A stretch of 64,000 bases of DNA. Source: Streptomyces gossypii. Its GTDB lineage: Bacteria; Actinomycetota; Actinomycetes; Streptomycetales; Streptomycetaceae. Every line of letters starts with the position of its first letter. The stretch's first letter is position 1. A program made the translations under genes and the position numbers. The notes below the pieces were generated by a model. That model was given only the letters and a program-made list of their open reading frames with translations. It was not told where the DNA came from and made no database searches. This document shows, in pieces, positions 51,303-59,769 of this stretch. Where the stretch lies: positions 124,001 through 188,000 of the forward strand of contig NZ_JAJAGO010000009.1 in NCBI RefSeq assembly GCF_025165795.1, read 5' to 3'.

Positions 51303-52604
51303 TCAGCCCTGCGACTGGCGGGGCAGGTCGAGTTCCGCCGCGGCGGCGGAGTCGCAGTACTCGCGGACCGCGCTCGTCCGGGCGACGATCCGGCCCCGGT
51401 GCACCACGATCCTGCTGTACGCCAGCGACAGTGCGCCCGCGATGCTCGTGCCCCGTACGGCCAGCAGCTCGGCGGGGAATCCGGCCTCCACCCGCACCTC
51501 CGGGAGCCCCATCGCGGCGCGGGCGCGGGTGCTGACGGTGTCGTAGGCGGCGATCGCGTGCGCCTCGCCGTACGCGGCGAGCAGGTAGGCCGCGCCCAGC
51601 GGATCGCCGCGTCCGACCTGGTTGGAGGCGTCCCGCAGGGCGCCGCTGCCCGCCGCCACCTTGACCCCTGCGGCGCGCAGCAGCCGTACGGGGGCGACAC
51701 GGGAGGGGAAACGGCGCTCCAGGGTGCCGCAGCTGCCCTGCGGGAGGGCGACGACGCCGATCCCGGCGGCGGCCAGTTGGTCGGCCGCGCGCATGGTGGT
51801 CTCGTGCGGCAGCCGGGACAGCCCGCCGCAGGGCCCCAGCGTGACGCCGGGGCGCAGCCCGCCCGCCGCGGCGGCGAGCCGGGCCAGGCGGGCGGGGTCG
51901 TCGGCGTCGGTGTGCAGGTCGACGGCGCAGCCGTGTTCGGCGGCGACCTCGAGGACCACCTCGACATATCCGCCCGGGTCCGGGTCGAGGTCGGGGCAGC
52001 CGCCGACGACGGTCGCGCCCATCTTCACCGCGTCCCGCAGCATGGCGAGGTCCTCCGCTCCGGCCAGGCCGGTCAGCAGCCGGGGTACGGCGACGGTGGT
52101 CAGGTCGGCGAGCCCGCGCAGCGCGCGGCGGGCCTGGAGCACGGCCTCCAGGGAGCGCAGTCCGGCGACGTCGCCGATGCGTACGTGGGAGCGGAGGGCG
52201 GTGGCGCCGTGGCCGAGCTGGAGGAGGGCGGCCTCGGTGGTGCGCCGCTGGACCTCGTGCGGATCGCTGGACGGGGGGCTGTCGGCGCCCGGGGCGGCGG
52301 CGCTCAGCGCGGTGAGCGCCGTGTCGTAGTGCGCGTGCGGTTCGGCCGGTGCGGGGAGCAGCAGATAGCCGGACAGGTCGACGCGGGTGTCCTCGGGGAG
52401 CTGCGGGGAGTGGGCGGCGGCCGGGGCGAGGGCGGCGGGGGAGAGGCTGCCCGCGGTGCCGACGGCTTCGATGCGACCGTCGACCAGGCGCACGTCGACG
52501 GTGCGGCCGTCGGCGAGCCGGGCGCCGCAGAGCAGGAGCGCGGCGGAGTCGCCGGCCGCGACGCGGTCGGGGTGTCTCGGCTCCTGCGGCTGGCTGTCGG
52601 ACAT
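51303..52604 (-). CDS. Cytosine-deaminase-like amidohydrolase lacking catalytic residues
   Basis: 433 residues from the ATG at 52604 (GGGGAG five bases upstream; a GTG at 52616 is in frame). The fold and first metal motif (EPHAHYDTA, H90/H92) follow the CodA-type amidohydrolases. At later positions the family signature changes: DLHTDADD (family HxDE, so Glu to Ala at 234), LGPCGGL (family SHC, His to Pro at 258) and AAGSGAL (family GSDN, Asp to Gly at 321). These are a proton-shuttling Glu, a histidine and a metal Asp in CodA, so deaminase activity is unlikely. Probably a pseudoenzyme or one that has changed chemistry. Confidence 0.85.
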   Translation of the reverse strand: MSDSQPQEPRHPDRVAAGDSAALLLCGARLADGRTVDVRLVDGRIEAVGTAGSLSPAALAPAAAHSPQLPEDTRVDLSGYLLLPAPAEPHAHYDTALTALSAAAPGADSPPSSDPHEVQRRTTEAALLQLGHGATALRSHVRIGDVAGLRSLEAVLQARRALRGLADLTTVAVPRLLTGLAGAEDLAMLRDAVKMGATVVGGCPDLDPDPGGYVEVVLEVAAEHGCAVDLHTDADDPARLARLAAAAGGLRPGVTLGPCGGLSRLPHETTMRAADQLAAAGIGVVALPQGSCGTLERRFPSRVAPVRLLRAAGVKVAAGSGALRDASNQVGRGDPLGAAYLLAAYGEAHAIAAYDTVSTRARAAMGLPEVRVEAGFPAELLAVRGTSIAGALSLAYSRIVVHRGRIVARTSAVREYCDSAAAAELDLPRQSQG

Positions 52605-52813
52605 CGGGCTCCCCACGGTCGGCGGATGATCGAAGTCACATCGTGATCACACAGAGTGAGTCGAGGGTAAGGGCTGCGAAGGATGCCGTCTGGGAGGAGC
52701 GCAATAGTCGTACCGGCGTGGTGTGAGGTGCCGCGTGTGACGTGGTGTGAGGTGTGGTGTGAGCGACGTCGGCGCCGGGTACCAAGGGCCGGACACGGGC
52801 GGCCCGATACTGA

Positions 52814-52843
52814 TTTCACCTTCGGCGGCCGAACGTGTAATGT
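52814..52843 (+). promoter_or_regulatory. Probable promoter for tRNA-Thr/tRNA-Met
   Basis: TTTCAC (52814-52819), 18-bp spacer, TAATGT (52838-52843). Transcription would begin about 5-8 bases before the tRNA-Thr 5' end. Confidence 0.5.
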
Positions 52844-52854
52844 CTTCATCGCTC

Positions 52855-52927
52855 GCCCCAATAGCTCAGTCGGCAGAGCGTCTCCATGGTAAGGAGAAGG
52901 TCAACGGTTCGATTCCGTTTTGGGGCT
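52855..52927 (+). tRNA. tRNA-Thr (anticodon GGT)
   Basis: 73 nt; acceptor GCCCCAA with TTGGGGC, D-arm TAGCTCAGTCGGCAGAGC, anticodon GGT at 52888-52890 in loop ATGGTAA, T-arm CGGTTCGATTCCG, discriminator T, CCA not encoded. Confidence 0.95.
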
Positions 52928-52941
52928 CTGGTGCGTGAGGT

Positions 52942-52961
52942 CTCCCATCATCTGATGGGAG
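52942..52961 (+). other. Perfect hairpin between the two tRNAs
   Basis: CTCCCATCA-TC-TGATGGGAG, nine paired bases with a two-base loop. No U-run follows, so it more likely shapes tRNA precursor processing than ends transcription. Confidence 0.6.
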
Positions 52962-52973
52962 CCGTCGCATCGT

Positions 52974-53046
52974 GGCGGTGTAGCTCAGTCGGTAGAGCAA
53001 GCGGCTCATAATCGCTGTGTCACCGGTTCAAGTCCGGTCACCGCTA
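52974..53046 (+). tRNA. tRNA-Met (elongator, anticodon CAT)
   Basis: 73 nt; acceptor GGCGGTG with CACCGCT (G1-U72 wobble), D-arm TAGCTCAGTCGGTAGAGC, anticodon CAT at 53007-53009, T-arm CCGGTTCAAGTCCGG, discriminator A. The closed first pair and lack of a three-GC anticodon stem favour elongator over initiator. Confidence 0.93.
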
Positions 53047-53056
53047 CTTTACTCAA

Positions 53057-53094
53057 AGTAGCCGATTGTGGGGTCGGTCCTCCGATCGGCTACT
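53057..53094 (+). terminator. Hairpin between tRNA-Met and rpmG
   Basis: AGTAGCCGAT (53057-53066) pairs with ATCGGCTACT (53085-53094), followed by CTTCCT. Likely ends the tRNA transcript. Confidence 0.6.
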
Positions 53095-53137
53095 CTTCCT
53101 GCGTTCATCGTCCTATTCCGTCAAGGAGCACTCTCAC

Positions 53138-53302
53138 GTGGCTGCCACCGACGTCCGCCCGAAGATCACGCTGGCATGCGTGGAGTGCAAGGAGCGGAAC
53201 TACATCACCAAGAAGAACCGGCGTAACAACCCGGATCGCATGGAGATGAAGAAGCACTGCCCGCGCTGCAACTCGCACACCGCGCACCGCGAGACGCGAT
53301 AA
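53138..53302 (+). CDS. rpmG: 50S ribosomal protein L33
   Basis: 54 residues, GTG at 53138 with AAGGAG upstream. KITLACVECKERNYITKKNR and HCPRCNSHTAHRETR keep both CxxC pairs, so this is the zinc-binding (C+) form. Highly conserved large-subunit protein near the E site. Confidence 0.98.
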   Translation: MAATDVRPKITLACVECKERNYITKKNRRNNPDRMEMKKHCPRCNSHTAHRETR

Positions 53303-53315
53303 ATCGGTTCGTCAG

Positions 53316-53357
53316 CGAGGCCGTCCCCGTTTTTCCGGGGGCGGCCTCGTTTCTTTT
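53316..53357 (+). terminator. Rho-independent terminator after rpmG
   Basis: CGAGGCCGTCCCCG pairs with CGGGGGCGGCCTCG around a TTTTTC loop, followed by TTTCTTTT. The next 95 bp hold three copies of AGGTGACG (53362, 53384, 53410), of unknown use. Confidence 0.85.
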
Positions 53358-53452
53358 CGCAGGTGACGCACGTCTTACGTAGGTGACGTTCGCTCCGCGG
53401 GGCCCACAGGTGACGACCTGCCCGCGGGCATCGACCAGGAGGTAACTGAGCG

Positions 53453-53905
53453 ATGGCGCTCGATCAGTCGTTCGTCGGGCGGACCTATCCGCCCACCCGT
53501 CCGTACGAAGTGGGCCGGGAGAAGATCCGGGAGTTCGCCGAGTCCATCGGTGACACCAATCCGGCCTACACGGACCCCGCCGCCGCGGCAGCGCTCGGCC
53601 ATCCGGATGTGATCGCACCGCCGACCTTCGTCTTCGCGATCACCTTCAAGGCGGCCGGTCTGGTGATAGAGGATCCGCAGCTCGGGCTGGACTACACCCG
53701 AGTGGTTCACGGTGACCAGAAGTTCGTCTACGTGCGCCCGGTGTGCGCCGGGGATGTTCTGACAGTCAGCTCGCGGGTCGAGTCGATCAAGTCCCTGGCG
53801 GGGAACGACGTCCTGGACGTACGGGGCGACGTGCACGACGCGGCCGGCGAGCTGGTGGTGACCGCGTACACCAAGCTGGTGGCCCGCGCTGCCGAGGAGG
53901 GCTGA
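53453..53905 (+). CDS. MaoC-fold (3R)-hydroxyacyl dehydratase subunit, HadA-like (UPF0336)
   Basis: 150 residues, hot-dog fold: FVGRTYPPTRPYEVGREKIREFA, GDTNPAYTDPAAA and IAPPTFVFAITF match UPF0336/HadA. The catalytic Asp-His pair is not in this subunit (DTNPAYT lacks the His). In mycobacteria HadA pairs with HadB to dehydrate hydroxyacyl-ACP in fatty-acid elongation; here hadB-like follows 5 bp later. Confidence 0.92.
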   Translation: MALDQSFVGRTYPPTRPYEVGREKIREFAESIGDTNPAYTDPAAAAALGHPDVIAPPTFVFAITFKAAGLVIEDPQLGLDYTRVVHGDQKFVYVRPVCAGDVLTVSSRVESIKSLAGNDVLDVRGDVHDAAGELVVTAYTKLVARAAEEG

Positions 53906-53910
53906 CGAGG

Positions 53911-54345
53911 ATGACTGCGAAGATCGCGTACGCCGATGTCGAGGTCGGCACCGAACTGCCCGCGCAGACCTTCCCCGTGACCCGCGACGCGCTGGTGCGC
54001 TACGCGGGGGCCTCGGGCGACTTCAACCCCATTCACTGGAACGAGCGGTTCGCGGTGGAGGTCGGGCTCGACGACGTCATCGCTCACGGCATGTTCACGA
54101 TGGCCGAGGCGATCCGCGTCGTCACCGACTGGACGGGCGACCCGGGGGCCGTACGGGAGTACGGGGTGCGCTTCACCCGGCAGGTCGTCGTCCCCGACGA
54201 CGGCGTGGGCGCGTCCATCGAGGTGACCGCACAGGTCGCCAAGAAGCTGGACGACGACGCGCGTACGGTGCGCGTCGATCTCGTCGCCAAGAGCGGCGGC
54301 CAGAAGGTGCTGGGAATGTCCCGCGCCGTTGTCGTGCTGGCCTGA
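53911..54345 (+). CDS. MaoC-like dehydratase, catalytic subunit (HadB-like)
   Basis: 144 residues. The hydratase 2 motif GDFNPIHWNERFA supplies Asp and His, followed by IAHGMFTMAEA. The ATG at 53911 has GGAGG and GAGG just ahead. Forms the active site of the heterodimer with the upstream subunit; acts in type II fatty-acid or related acyl-chain synthesis. Confidence 0.93.
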   Translation: MTAKIAYADVEVGTELPAQTFPVTRDALVRYAGASGDFNPIHWNERFAVEVGLDDVIAHGMFTMAEAIRVVTDWTGDPGAVREYGVRFTRQVVVPDDGVGASIEVTAQVAKKLDDDARTVRVDLVAKSGGQKVLGMSRAVVVLA

Positions 54346-54388
54346 GCCGAGCCGAGCCGAGCCGAGTCACGCCAGAGCCTGAGCTGTA

Positions 54389-54424
54389 CGGCCCGGCCGC
54401 CCCCCCCGTGGGGCGGCCGGGCCG
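54389..54424 (+). terminator. GC-rich hairpin after the dehydratase genes
   Basis: CGGCCCGGCCGCCCC pairs with GGGGCGGCCGGGCCG. No U-run. A GAGCC pentamer repeat (54343-54366) precedes it. Confidence 0.6.
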
Positions 54425-54439
54425 AGCCGGATCCGGCGG

Positions 54440-54469
54440 TTGACTTAGGTAGTGAGTGGCCACTACCTT
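54440..54469 (+). promoter_or_regulatory. TetR gene promoter with embedded operator
   Basis: TTGACT (54440-54445), 18-bp spacer, TACCTT (54464-54469), ATG at 54476. The start codon lies at the predicted transcription start, so the mRNA is probably leaderless. The spacer holds a perfect palindrome AGGTAGTG-AGTGGC-CACTACCT (54447-54468), a likely autorepression site. Confidence 0.72.
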
Positions 54470-54475
54470 TCTCTC

Positions 54476-55102
54476 ATGGTCAGAATGAGTGCCGACGAGC
54501 GCCGCGAGAGTGTCATCCGCGCCGCGCTCACCGAGTTCGGGCACGGCGGTTACGAGGGCACTTCGACGGAGGCGATCGCGCGCCGGGTGGGTGTCTCGCA
54601 GCCGTACCTCTTCCGGCTCTTCCCCGGCAAGCGGGCGATCTTCCTGGCCGCGGTGAGCCGTGGCCTGAGCGAGGTCCGGCTGGCGTTGGAAGCGGCGGCG
54701 CGCGACGCGCCGGCGGGGGAGGAGCGGGTGCATGCGATGGGCGCGGCGTACCAGCAGCTCATCTCCGCCAATCCCGACGTGCTGCTGATCCAGGCGCAGG
54801 CGCACGTCGCGGTGGCCGCCGCCGAGCGCTCCGGCGATCACGAGCTGGGCCGGCGGGTCCGCGGCGAGTGGCTGGAGATCTGGGACGCGGTGCATCTGCA
54901 GCTCGGTGCGGACGCGGGCGAGACCACCCAGTTCCTGGGCTACGGGATGCTGACCAACACCCTGGTGCTGATGGGCTTCCCGGCCGAGCACCGGGTGTGG
55001 GGCGGCTTCTACGTGGCCGTGCAGCCGCCGCCGGAGTCAGAGCCGCAGCCGCAGTGTGCGCCGCAGGTCCGCGAGGAGGTTCCGGACACCCGCACCGGGT
55101 GA
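54476..55102 (+). CDS. TetR-family regulator
   Basis: 208 residues. HTH region STEAIARRVGVSQPYLFRLFPGKRAIFLAA. Ligand domain helical; last 30 residues Pro/Gln-rich. The ATG at 54476 is preferred; it follows a -10 box by seven bases with no Shine-Dalgarno. Placed 122 bp ahead of a 14-helix MFS exporter, which it probably controls. Confidence 0.92.
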   Translation: MVRMSADERRESVIRAALTEFGHGGYEGTSTEAIARRVGVSQPYLFRLFPGKRAIFLAAVSRGLSEVRLALEAAARDAPAGEERVHAMGAAYQQLISANPDVLLIQAQAHVAVAAAERSGDHELGRRVRGEWLEIWDAVHLQLGADAGETTQFLGYGMLTNTLVLMGFPAEHRVWGGFYVAVQPPPESEPQPQCAPQVREEVPDTRTG

Positions 55103-55176
55103 GTCCCCGCTGAGGCACCTGTGCCGGTCCTGTCGGTCCTGTCGGTACCTCGGGCCAGCTGAGCTGTGTGCGCGAA

Positions 55177-55194
55177 AGTTAGTGACTGATAACT
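55177..55194 (+). promoter_or_regulatory. Possible operator before the MFS gene
   Basis: AGTTAGTGACTGATAACT is an imperfect palindrome that shares TAGTGA with the TetR gene operator. It lies 30 bp upstream of the exporter start. Confidence 0.4.
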
Positions 55195-55224
55195 CATTTC
55201 CCTTCCCCTGCTTCGGAGATACCG

Positions 55225-56712
55225 ATGGACCAGCCAGCATCCCGCCGCGGCAGCGCCGTCTGGGCGCTGATCATCACCGGCGTCGCCAGCTTCATGGCCG
55301 CGCTCGACAACCTCGTCGTCACCACCGCCCTGCCCGCCATCCGTGACGATCTCGGCGGCGGCCTCGAAGAACTCGAATGGACCGTCAACGCCTACACCCT
55401 CAGCTTCGCCGTACTCCTGATGCTCGGCGCCGCCCTCGGCGACCGCTTCGGACGGCGCCGGATGTTCATCCTCGGCATCGGCCTCTTCACCGCCGCCTCC
55501 GCGGCTGCCGCGCTCGCCCCCGGCGTGGGCGGCCTGATCGCGGCGCGGGCGGTGCAGGGCGCGGGCGCCGCACTGCTCATGCCGCTCAGCCTGACCCTGC
55601 TCTCCGCCGCCACTCCGCCCGCCCGGCGCGGCGCGATCTTCGGCGTCTGGGGCGCGATCCAGGGCCTCGCCGTGGCCATGGGCCCGCTCATCGGCGGGGC
55701 CGTCACCGAACACATCTCCTGGCAGTGGATTTTCTGGCTGAACATCCCGCTCGGCATCGCGCTGATCCCGCTCTCCCGCGCCCGCCTGCTGGAGAGCCGT
55801 GGCCCGAACGGCCGTCTCGACGTCCTCGGCACCGTGCTGGCCAGCCTCGGCCTCCTCGGCATCGTGCTGTCCCTGGTGCGCGGCAACGCACAGGGCTGGG
55901 GCAGCCCGCAGATCCTGCTGGGCTTCACGGCCGGTGCGGCACTGCTGGTCGGCTTCGTGCTGTACGAGCGGCGCGCACCACAGCCCATGCTGCCGCTCCG
56001 CCTCTTCCGCTCCCGCACCTTCAGCGCGGTCAACGCGGCCAGCCTGCTGATGTCCCTGGGCATGTTCGGAGCGATCTTCCTGCTCGCCCAGTTCCTCCAG
56101 CTCGTCCAGGGCTACACGCCTATGCAGGCCGGGCTGCGCATGCTGCCGTGGACGGCCGTGCCGATGCTGGTGGCGCCTCTCGCCGGGATCCTCTCGGACC
56201 GCTTCGGCGGGCGGGTCATCGTCGCCACCGGGCTGTCCCTGATGACCGTCGGCCTCGGCTGGTTCGCGCTGATCACCGAACCCGACGTGTCGTACGCCGC
56301 CCAGGTCCCGGCCTTGGTCATCAGCGGCACCGGCATGGCGATGTTCTTCGCCCCGGTCGCCTCGCTGGTGATGGGATCGGTCCGGAGCGAGGAGCAGGGC
56401 ATGGCGTCGGGCGCCAACAACGCGCTCCGCGAGATCGGCGGCACGCTCGGTGTCGCCGTCCTGGCCTTGGTCTTCGCCTCGTACGGCGGCTACGGGGCGC
56501 CGGACCACTTCGTCGACGGGCTGGTCCCCGCGCTCTGGGTCGGCACCGCCGCCCTGGCGCTCTCGGCGATCGCCGCGCTGCTCGTGCCGCGCGTCCGCCG
56601 GGCGGGCGGTGCCGGGGCAGCGACGGCCCCGGCAGAGGACCAGGCAGCGGATCGGGCGGCAGATGTCGCACCGGTCACGGAAGGAAAGGCGGCCCCCATG
56701 GCGCAGCGCTGA
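55225..56712 (+). CDS. DHA2-family (14-helix) MFS drug exporter
   Basis: 495 residues. Helix 1 FMAALDNLVVTTALPAIRDDL with the family Asp, loop GDRFGRRRM, motif C AMGPLIGGAVTEHISWQWIFW (positions about 140-160). Fourteen predicted helices, then an Ala/Glu-rich tail. EmrB/QacA relatives expel lipophilic cations and antibiotics using the proton gradient. Confidence 0.94.
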   Translation: MDQPASRRGSAVWALIITGVASFMAALDNLVVTTALPAIRDDLGGGLEELEWTVNAYTLSFAVLLMLGAALGDRFGRRRMFILGIGLFTAASAAAALAPGVGGLIAARAVQGAGAALLMPLSLTLLSAATPPARRGAIFGVWGAIQGLAVAMGPLIGGAVTEHISWQWIFWLNIPLGIALIPLSRARLLESRGPNGRLDVLGTVLASLGLLGIVLSLVRGNAQGWGSPQILLGFTAGAALLVGFVLYERRAPQPMLPLRLFRSRTFSAVNAASLLMSLGMFGAIFLLAQFLQLVQGYTPMQAGLRMLPWTAVPMLVAPLAGILSDRFGGRVIVATGLSLMTVGLGWFALITEPDVSYAAQVPALVISGTGMAMFFAPVASLVMGSVRSEEQGMASGANNALREIGGTLGVAVLALVFASYGGYGAPDHFVDGLVPALWVGTAALALSAIAALLVPRVRRAGGAGAATAPAEDQAADRAADVAPVTEGKAAPMAQR

Positions 56713-56814
56713 CGGCGCCCCCGCGCGGCCCTTGGCGCACCCCCTCACCACCCACGCCCGCGCACGGGAGCGGCCACGGCGAAACGCCGGGGCCGCTCTC
56801 GTACTCTTGACGGC

Positions 56815-57870
56815 GTGCAGGAACTCCACGAAGCCCCTCTCGCCCCCCTGACCACCCTCCGGCTCGGCGGCCCCGCCGCCCGCCTCCGGACCGCGACCAC
56901 GGACGACGAGGTCATAGCCGCCGTACGGGAGGCCGACGCCGCCGGCACGCCCCTGCTCGTCATCGGCGGTGGCAGCAACCTGCTCATCGCCGACAAGGGC
57001 TTCCCGGGCACCGCCCTGCGCATCGCCACCACCGGCTACCGGCTCACCGGCACCAGCCTGGAACTGGCCGCGGGGGAGAACTGGTCCGCGTCCGTCGCCC
57101 GCACGGTGGAGGCGGGCCTCGCGGGCATCGAGTGCCTGGCGGGCATTCCCGGCTCCGCGGGCGCGACCCCGATCCAGAACGTCGGCGCGTACGGCCAGGA
57201 GGTCTCCGCCACCCTCACCGAGGTCGTCGCCTACGACCGCCGTACCGGCGACACGGTCACGATCCCCCGGGAGGACTGCGGCTTCTCCTACCGGCACAGC
57301 CGCTTCAAGGCGTATCCGAGCCGCCATGTCGTACTCCGTGTCCGCTTCGAACTGGAGGACGCGGGCGGGCTCTCCGCGCCCCTGAAGTACCCGGATGCCG
57401 CGCGGATGCTGGGAGTCCAGCCAGGGGAGCGGGTCGCGGCGGAGGAGGCCCACGACGCGGTGCTCAAGCTGCGTGCGGGCAAGGGGATGGTGCTCGACCC
57501 GGAGGACCACGACACCTGGTCGGCGGGCTCCTTCTTCACCAACCCGCTGCTCACCGAATCCGAGCACGCCGCGTTCCTCGCCCGGGTCGCCGACCGGCTC
57601 GGCCCGGAGGCGGCGCCGCCCGCCTTCCCCACGGGGGACGGCCTGATCAAGACCTCGGCGGCCTGGCTGATCGACAAGGCGGGCTTCGCCAAGGGTTACG
57701 GCACCGGGCCCGCCCGCATCTCCTCCAAGCACACCCTCGCGCTCACCAACCGTGGCCACGCCACCACCGAGGACCTGCTGGGGCTGGCACGCGAGGTACG
57801 GGAGGGCGTGCGCCTGGCGTTCGGCGTGACCCTGGTGAACGAGCCGGTTACCGTCGGCTGCGCTGTGTGA
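56815..57870 (+). CDS. murB: UDP-N-acetylenolpyruvoylglucosamine reductase
   Basis: 351 residues, FAD enzyme reducing UDP-GlcNAc-enolpyruvate to UDP-MurNAc in peptidoglycan synthesis. VIGGGSNLLIADKGFPG and GIPGSAGATPIQNVGAYGQE bind FAD. Catalytic residues lie in SYRHSRFK, in WSAGSFFTNP (Ser) and in the C-terminal Glu of VNEPVTVG. GTG start at 56815. From memory the neighbourhood is conserved in Streptomyces. Confidence 0.96.
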   Translation: MQELHEAPLAPLTTLRLGGPAARLRTATTDDEVIAAVREADAAGTPLLVIGGGSNLLIADKGFPGTALRIATTGYRLTGTSLELAAGENWSASVARTVEAGLAGIECLAGIPGSAGATPIQNVGAYGQEVSATLTEVVAYDRRTGDTVTIPREDCGFSYRHSRFKAYPSRHVVLRVRFELEDAGGLSAPLKYPDAARMLGVQPGERVAAEEAHDAVLKLRAGKGMVLDPEDHDTWSAGSFFTNPLLTESEHAAFLARVADRLGPEAAPPAFPTGDGLIKTSAAWLIDKAGFAKGYGTGPARISSKHTLALTNRGHATTEDLLGLAREVREGVRLAFGVTLVNEPVTVGCAV

Positions 57871-57875
57871 GGGGC

Positions 57876-57947
57876 GCGCGTGAGTGAGGCGCGTGAGTGA
57901 GGCGCGTGAGTGAGGCGTTGGTGGGCGCTCACTCACCCTTCTAGAGT
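57876..57947 (+). promoter_or_regulatory. 13-bp repeats and promoter ahead of TetR gene
   Basis: Three perfect tandem copies of GCGCGTGAGTGAG (57876-57914) follow the murB stop. The last one and CTCACTCAC (57928-57936) form an inverted pair around a -35-like TTGGTG (57918-57923). TAGAGT (57942-57947) is the -10, 18 bp away, and the ATG at 57954 is at the expected start, so the mRNA is probably leaderless and autorepressed. Confidence 0.6.
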
Positions 57948-57953
57948 AAAAGG

Positions 57954-58562
57954 ATGCCCACCGAGAAGCCGACCCGGTCCACGCGTGACCGCATCCTCGA
58001 CGCCGCCCACGCACTCATGCGCACCATCGGCCTCGCCCGCACCACCACCAAGGAGATCGCCCGTGCCGCGGGCTTCTCGGAGGCGGCCCTCTACAAGCAC
58101 TTCAGCAGCAAGGAGGAGCTCTTCGTACAGGTGCTGGAGGAGCGGCTGCCGCCACTCGGGCCGCTGCTCAACGAACTCGGCGCCGACCCCGGCGATCGCA
58201 GTGTCCACGCCAACCTGGCCGAGATCGCCACGCGTGCCGCGCTCTTCTACGAGTCGAGCTTCCCGATCGCCGCCTCCCTCTACGCCGACCCCACGCTGCT
58301 GCGACGGCACCACCGCGCGACACAGGCGCTCGGTACCGGCCCGCGCAAGCCGGTGGAGGCGCTCGCCCGTTACCTGCGCGCCGAGCGCGAGGCCGGGCGG
58401 ATCCGCCCCGGCGCGGACCCGGACGCCGCAGCCGCCCTGCTGCTGGGGGCGTGCGCCCAGCGCGCGTTCCTGTACGACTTCCAGGGCGGAGAACGACCGG
58501 AGCAGCCGCTCGACGACTTCGCCTCCGCCGTCGCCCGCACGCTCCTTGAGGGCGTGGGCTGA
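57954..58562 (+). CDS. TetR-family regulator
   Basis: 202 residues. HTH region TTTKEIARAAGFSEAALYKHFSSKEELF. C-terminal domain TetR_C-like, ending LLEGVG. The gene is between murB and the oppositely oriented ada, so it may control only itself or distant genes. Ligand unknown. Confidence 0.93.
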   Translation: MPTEKPTRSTRDRILDAAHALMRTIGLARTTTKEIARAAGFSEAALYKHFSSKEELFVQVLEERLPPLGPLLNELGADPGDRSVHANLAEIATRAALFYESSFPIAASLYADPTLLRRHHRATQALGTGPRKPVEALARYLRAEREAGRIRPGADPDAAAALLLGACAQRAFLYDFQGGERPEQPLDDFASAVARTLLEGVG

Positions 58563-58620
58563 CGGCGGCGTGGGCTGACGGCGTGGGCTGGGGACCGGTC
58601 TGTGGGCGCGCCCCGGCCGG

Positions 58621-59646
58621 TCAGGGCTCGGACCGGAGCCAGTCCTCGATGCCCGCCAGCATCGCGTCACGCTCCCGCGCCGGTGCTGCCGAGGCGCGCA
58701 CCGACTGGCGGGCCAGCTCGGCCAGTTCCGTGTCCGTGAACCCGTGCGCGTCCCGGGCGATCTCGTACTGCGCCGCCAGCCGGGAGCCGAACAGCAGCGG
58801 GTCGTCCGCGCCGAGCGCCATCGGCACCCCCGCGTCCCACAGCGTCCGCAGCGGTACGTCCTCCGGCTTCTCGTAGACACCCAGCGCGACGTTGGAGGCC
58901 GGGCACACCTCGCAGGTCACCCCGCGCTCCGCGAGCCGCGCGAGCAGCCGGGGGTCCTCCGCCGCACGCACGCCGTGCCCCACCCGCGCCGCCTGCAGGT
59001 CGTCCAGGCAGTCGCGGACGCTGGCGGGCCCGGACAGCTCGCCGCCGTGCGGCGCGGCCAGCAGCCCGCCGTCCCGGGCGATGGCGAAGGCACGGTCGAA
59101 GTCGCGTGCGAATCCGCGGCGTTCGTCGTTGGAGAGCCCGAAGCCGACGATGCCGCTGTCCCGGTAGCGCACCGCCAGCCGCGCGAGCGTACGGGCGTCG
59201 AGCGGGTGCTTCATGCGGTTCGCCGCGACCAGCACCTGGATGCCCAGGCCGGTGTCCCGCCGGGCGCGTTCCACCGCATCCAGGATGATCTCCAGGGCGG
59301 GGATCAGACCGCCCAGCCGGGGCGCGTACGAGGTGGGGTCGACCTGGATCTCCAGCCACCGGGAGCCGTCCCGTACGTCCTCCTCGGCGGCCTCCTGCAC
59401 CAGCCGCTGGATGTCCTCGGGATCACGCAGGCAGGAGCGCGCCATGTCGTAGAGCCGCTGGAAGCGGAACCAGCCGCGCTCGTCCGTCGCGCGCAGCTGG
59501 GGCGGCTCGCCGCCCTTGAGCGCGTCCGGCAGGTGTACGCCGTGCTTGCCAGCGAGCTCCAGCAGTGTGCCGGGCCGCATCGATCCGGTGAAATGCAGAT
59601 GCAGATGGGCCTTCGGCAGCAGCCGGATGTCTCGAACCGTCCCCAT
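58621..59646 (-). CDS. add: Adenosine deaminase
   Basis: 341 residues. Zinc ligands in AHLHLHFTGSM (HxH), catalytic APHGGELSGP (family HAGE), GHGVRAAED, and metal Asp in LGADDPLLFG. It deaminates adenosine or deoxyadenosine to inosine in purine salvage. The ADDP where families usually have TDDP or SDDP, and HGGE for HAGE, mark an actinobacterial branch; adenine-type substrates cannot be excluded. Confidence 0.93.
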   Translation of the reverse strand: MGTVRDIRLLPKAHLHLHFTGSMRPGTLLELAGKHGVHLPDALKGGEPPQLRATDERGWFRFQRLYDMARSCLRDPEDIQRLVQEAAEEDVRDGSRWLEIQVDPTSYAPRLGGLIPALEIILDAVERARRDTGLGIQVLVAANRMKHPLDARTLARLAVRYRDSGIVGFGLSNDERRGFARDFDRAFAIARDGGLLAAPHGGELSGPASVRDCLDDLQAARVGHGVRAAEDPRLLARLAERGVTCEVCPASNVALGVYEKPEDVPLRTLWDAGVPMALGADDPLLFGSRLAAQYEIARDAHGFTDTELAELARQSVRASAAPARERDAMLAGIEDWLRSEP

Positions 59647-59769
59647 CTACCCTCCGTATCCGAATGCCCGCTGACCGGGCCGTCCCCGCCGATCCTGCTG
59701 TACGCCGCCGTACGCGGGCGGCCCGGTCCACCGAACGGGTGCCGGGCCGTCCATACGTACGGAGCTTGT

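Noticed and set aside
53358..53452. Three AGGTGACG motifs as an operator array
   Set aside because: Short, unevenly spaced (22 and 26 bp) and without symmetry; recorded but not supported as a regulatory site.
57876..57914. CRISPR-like array
   Set aside because: Direct 13-bp tandem copies with no spacers; fits a regulator site array.
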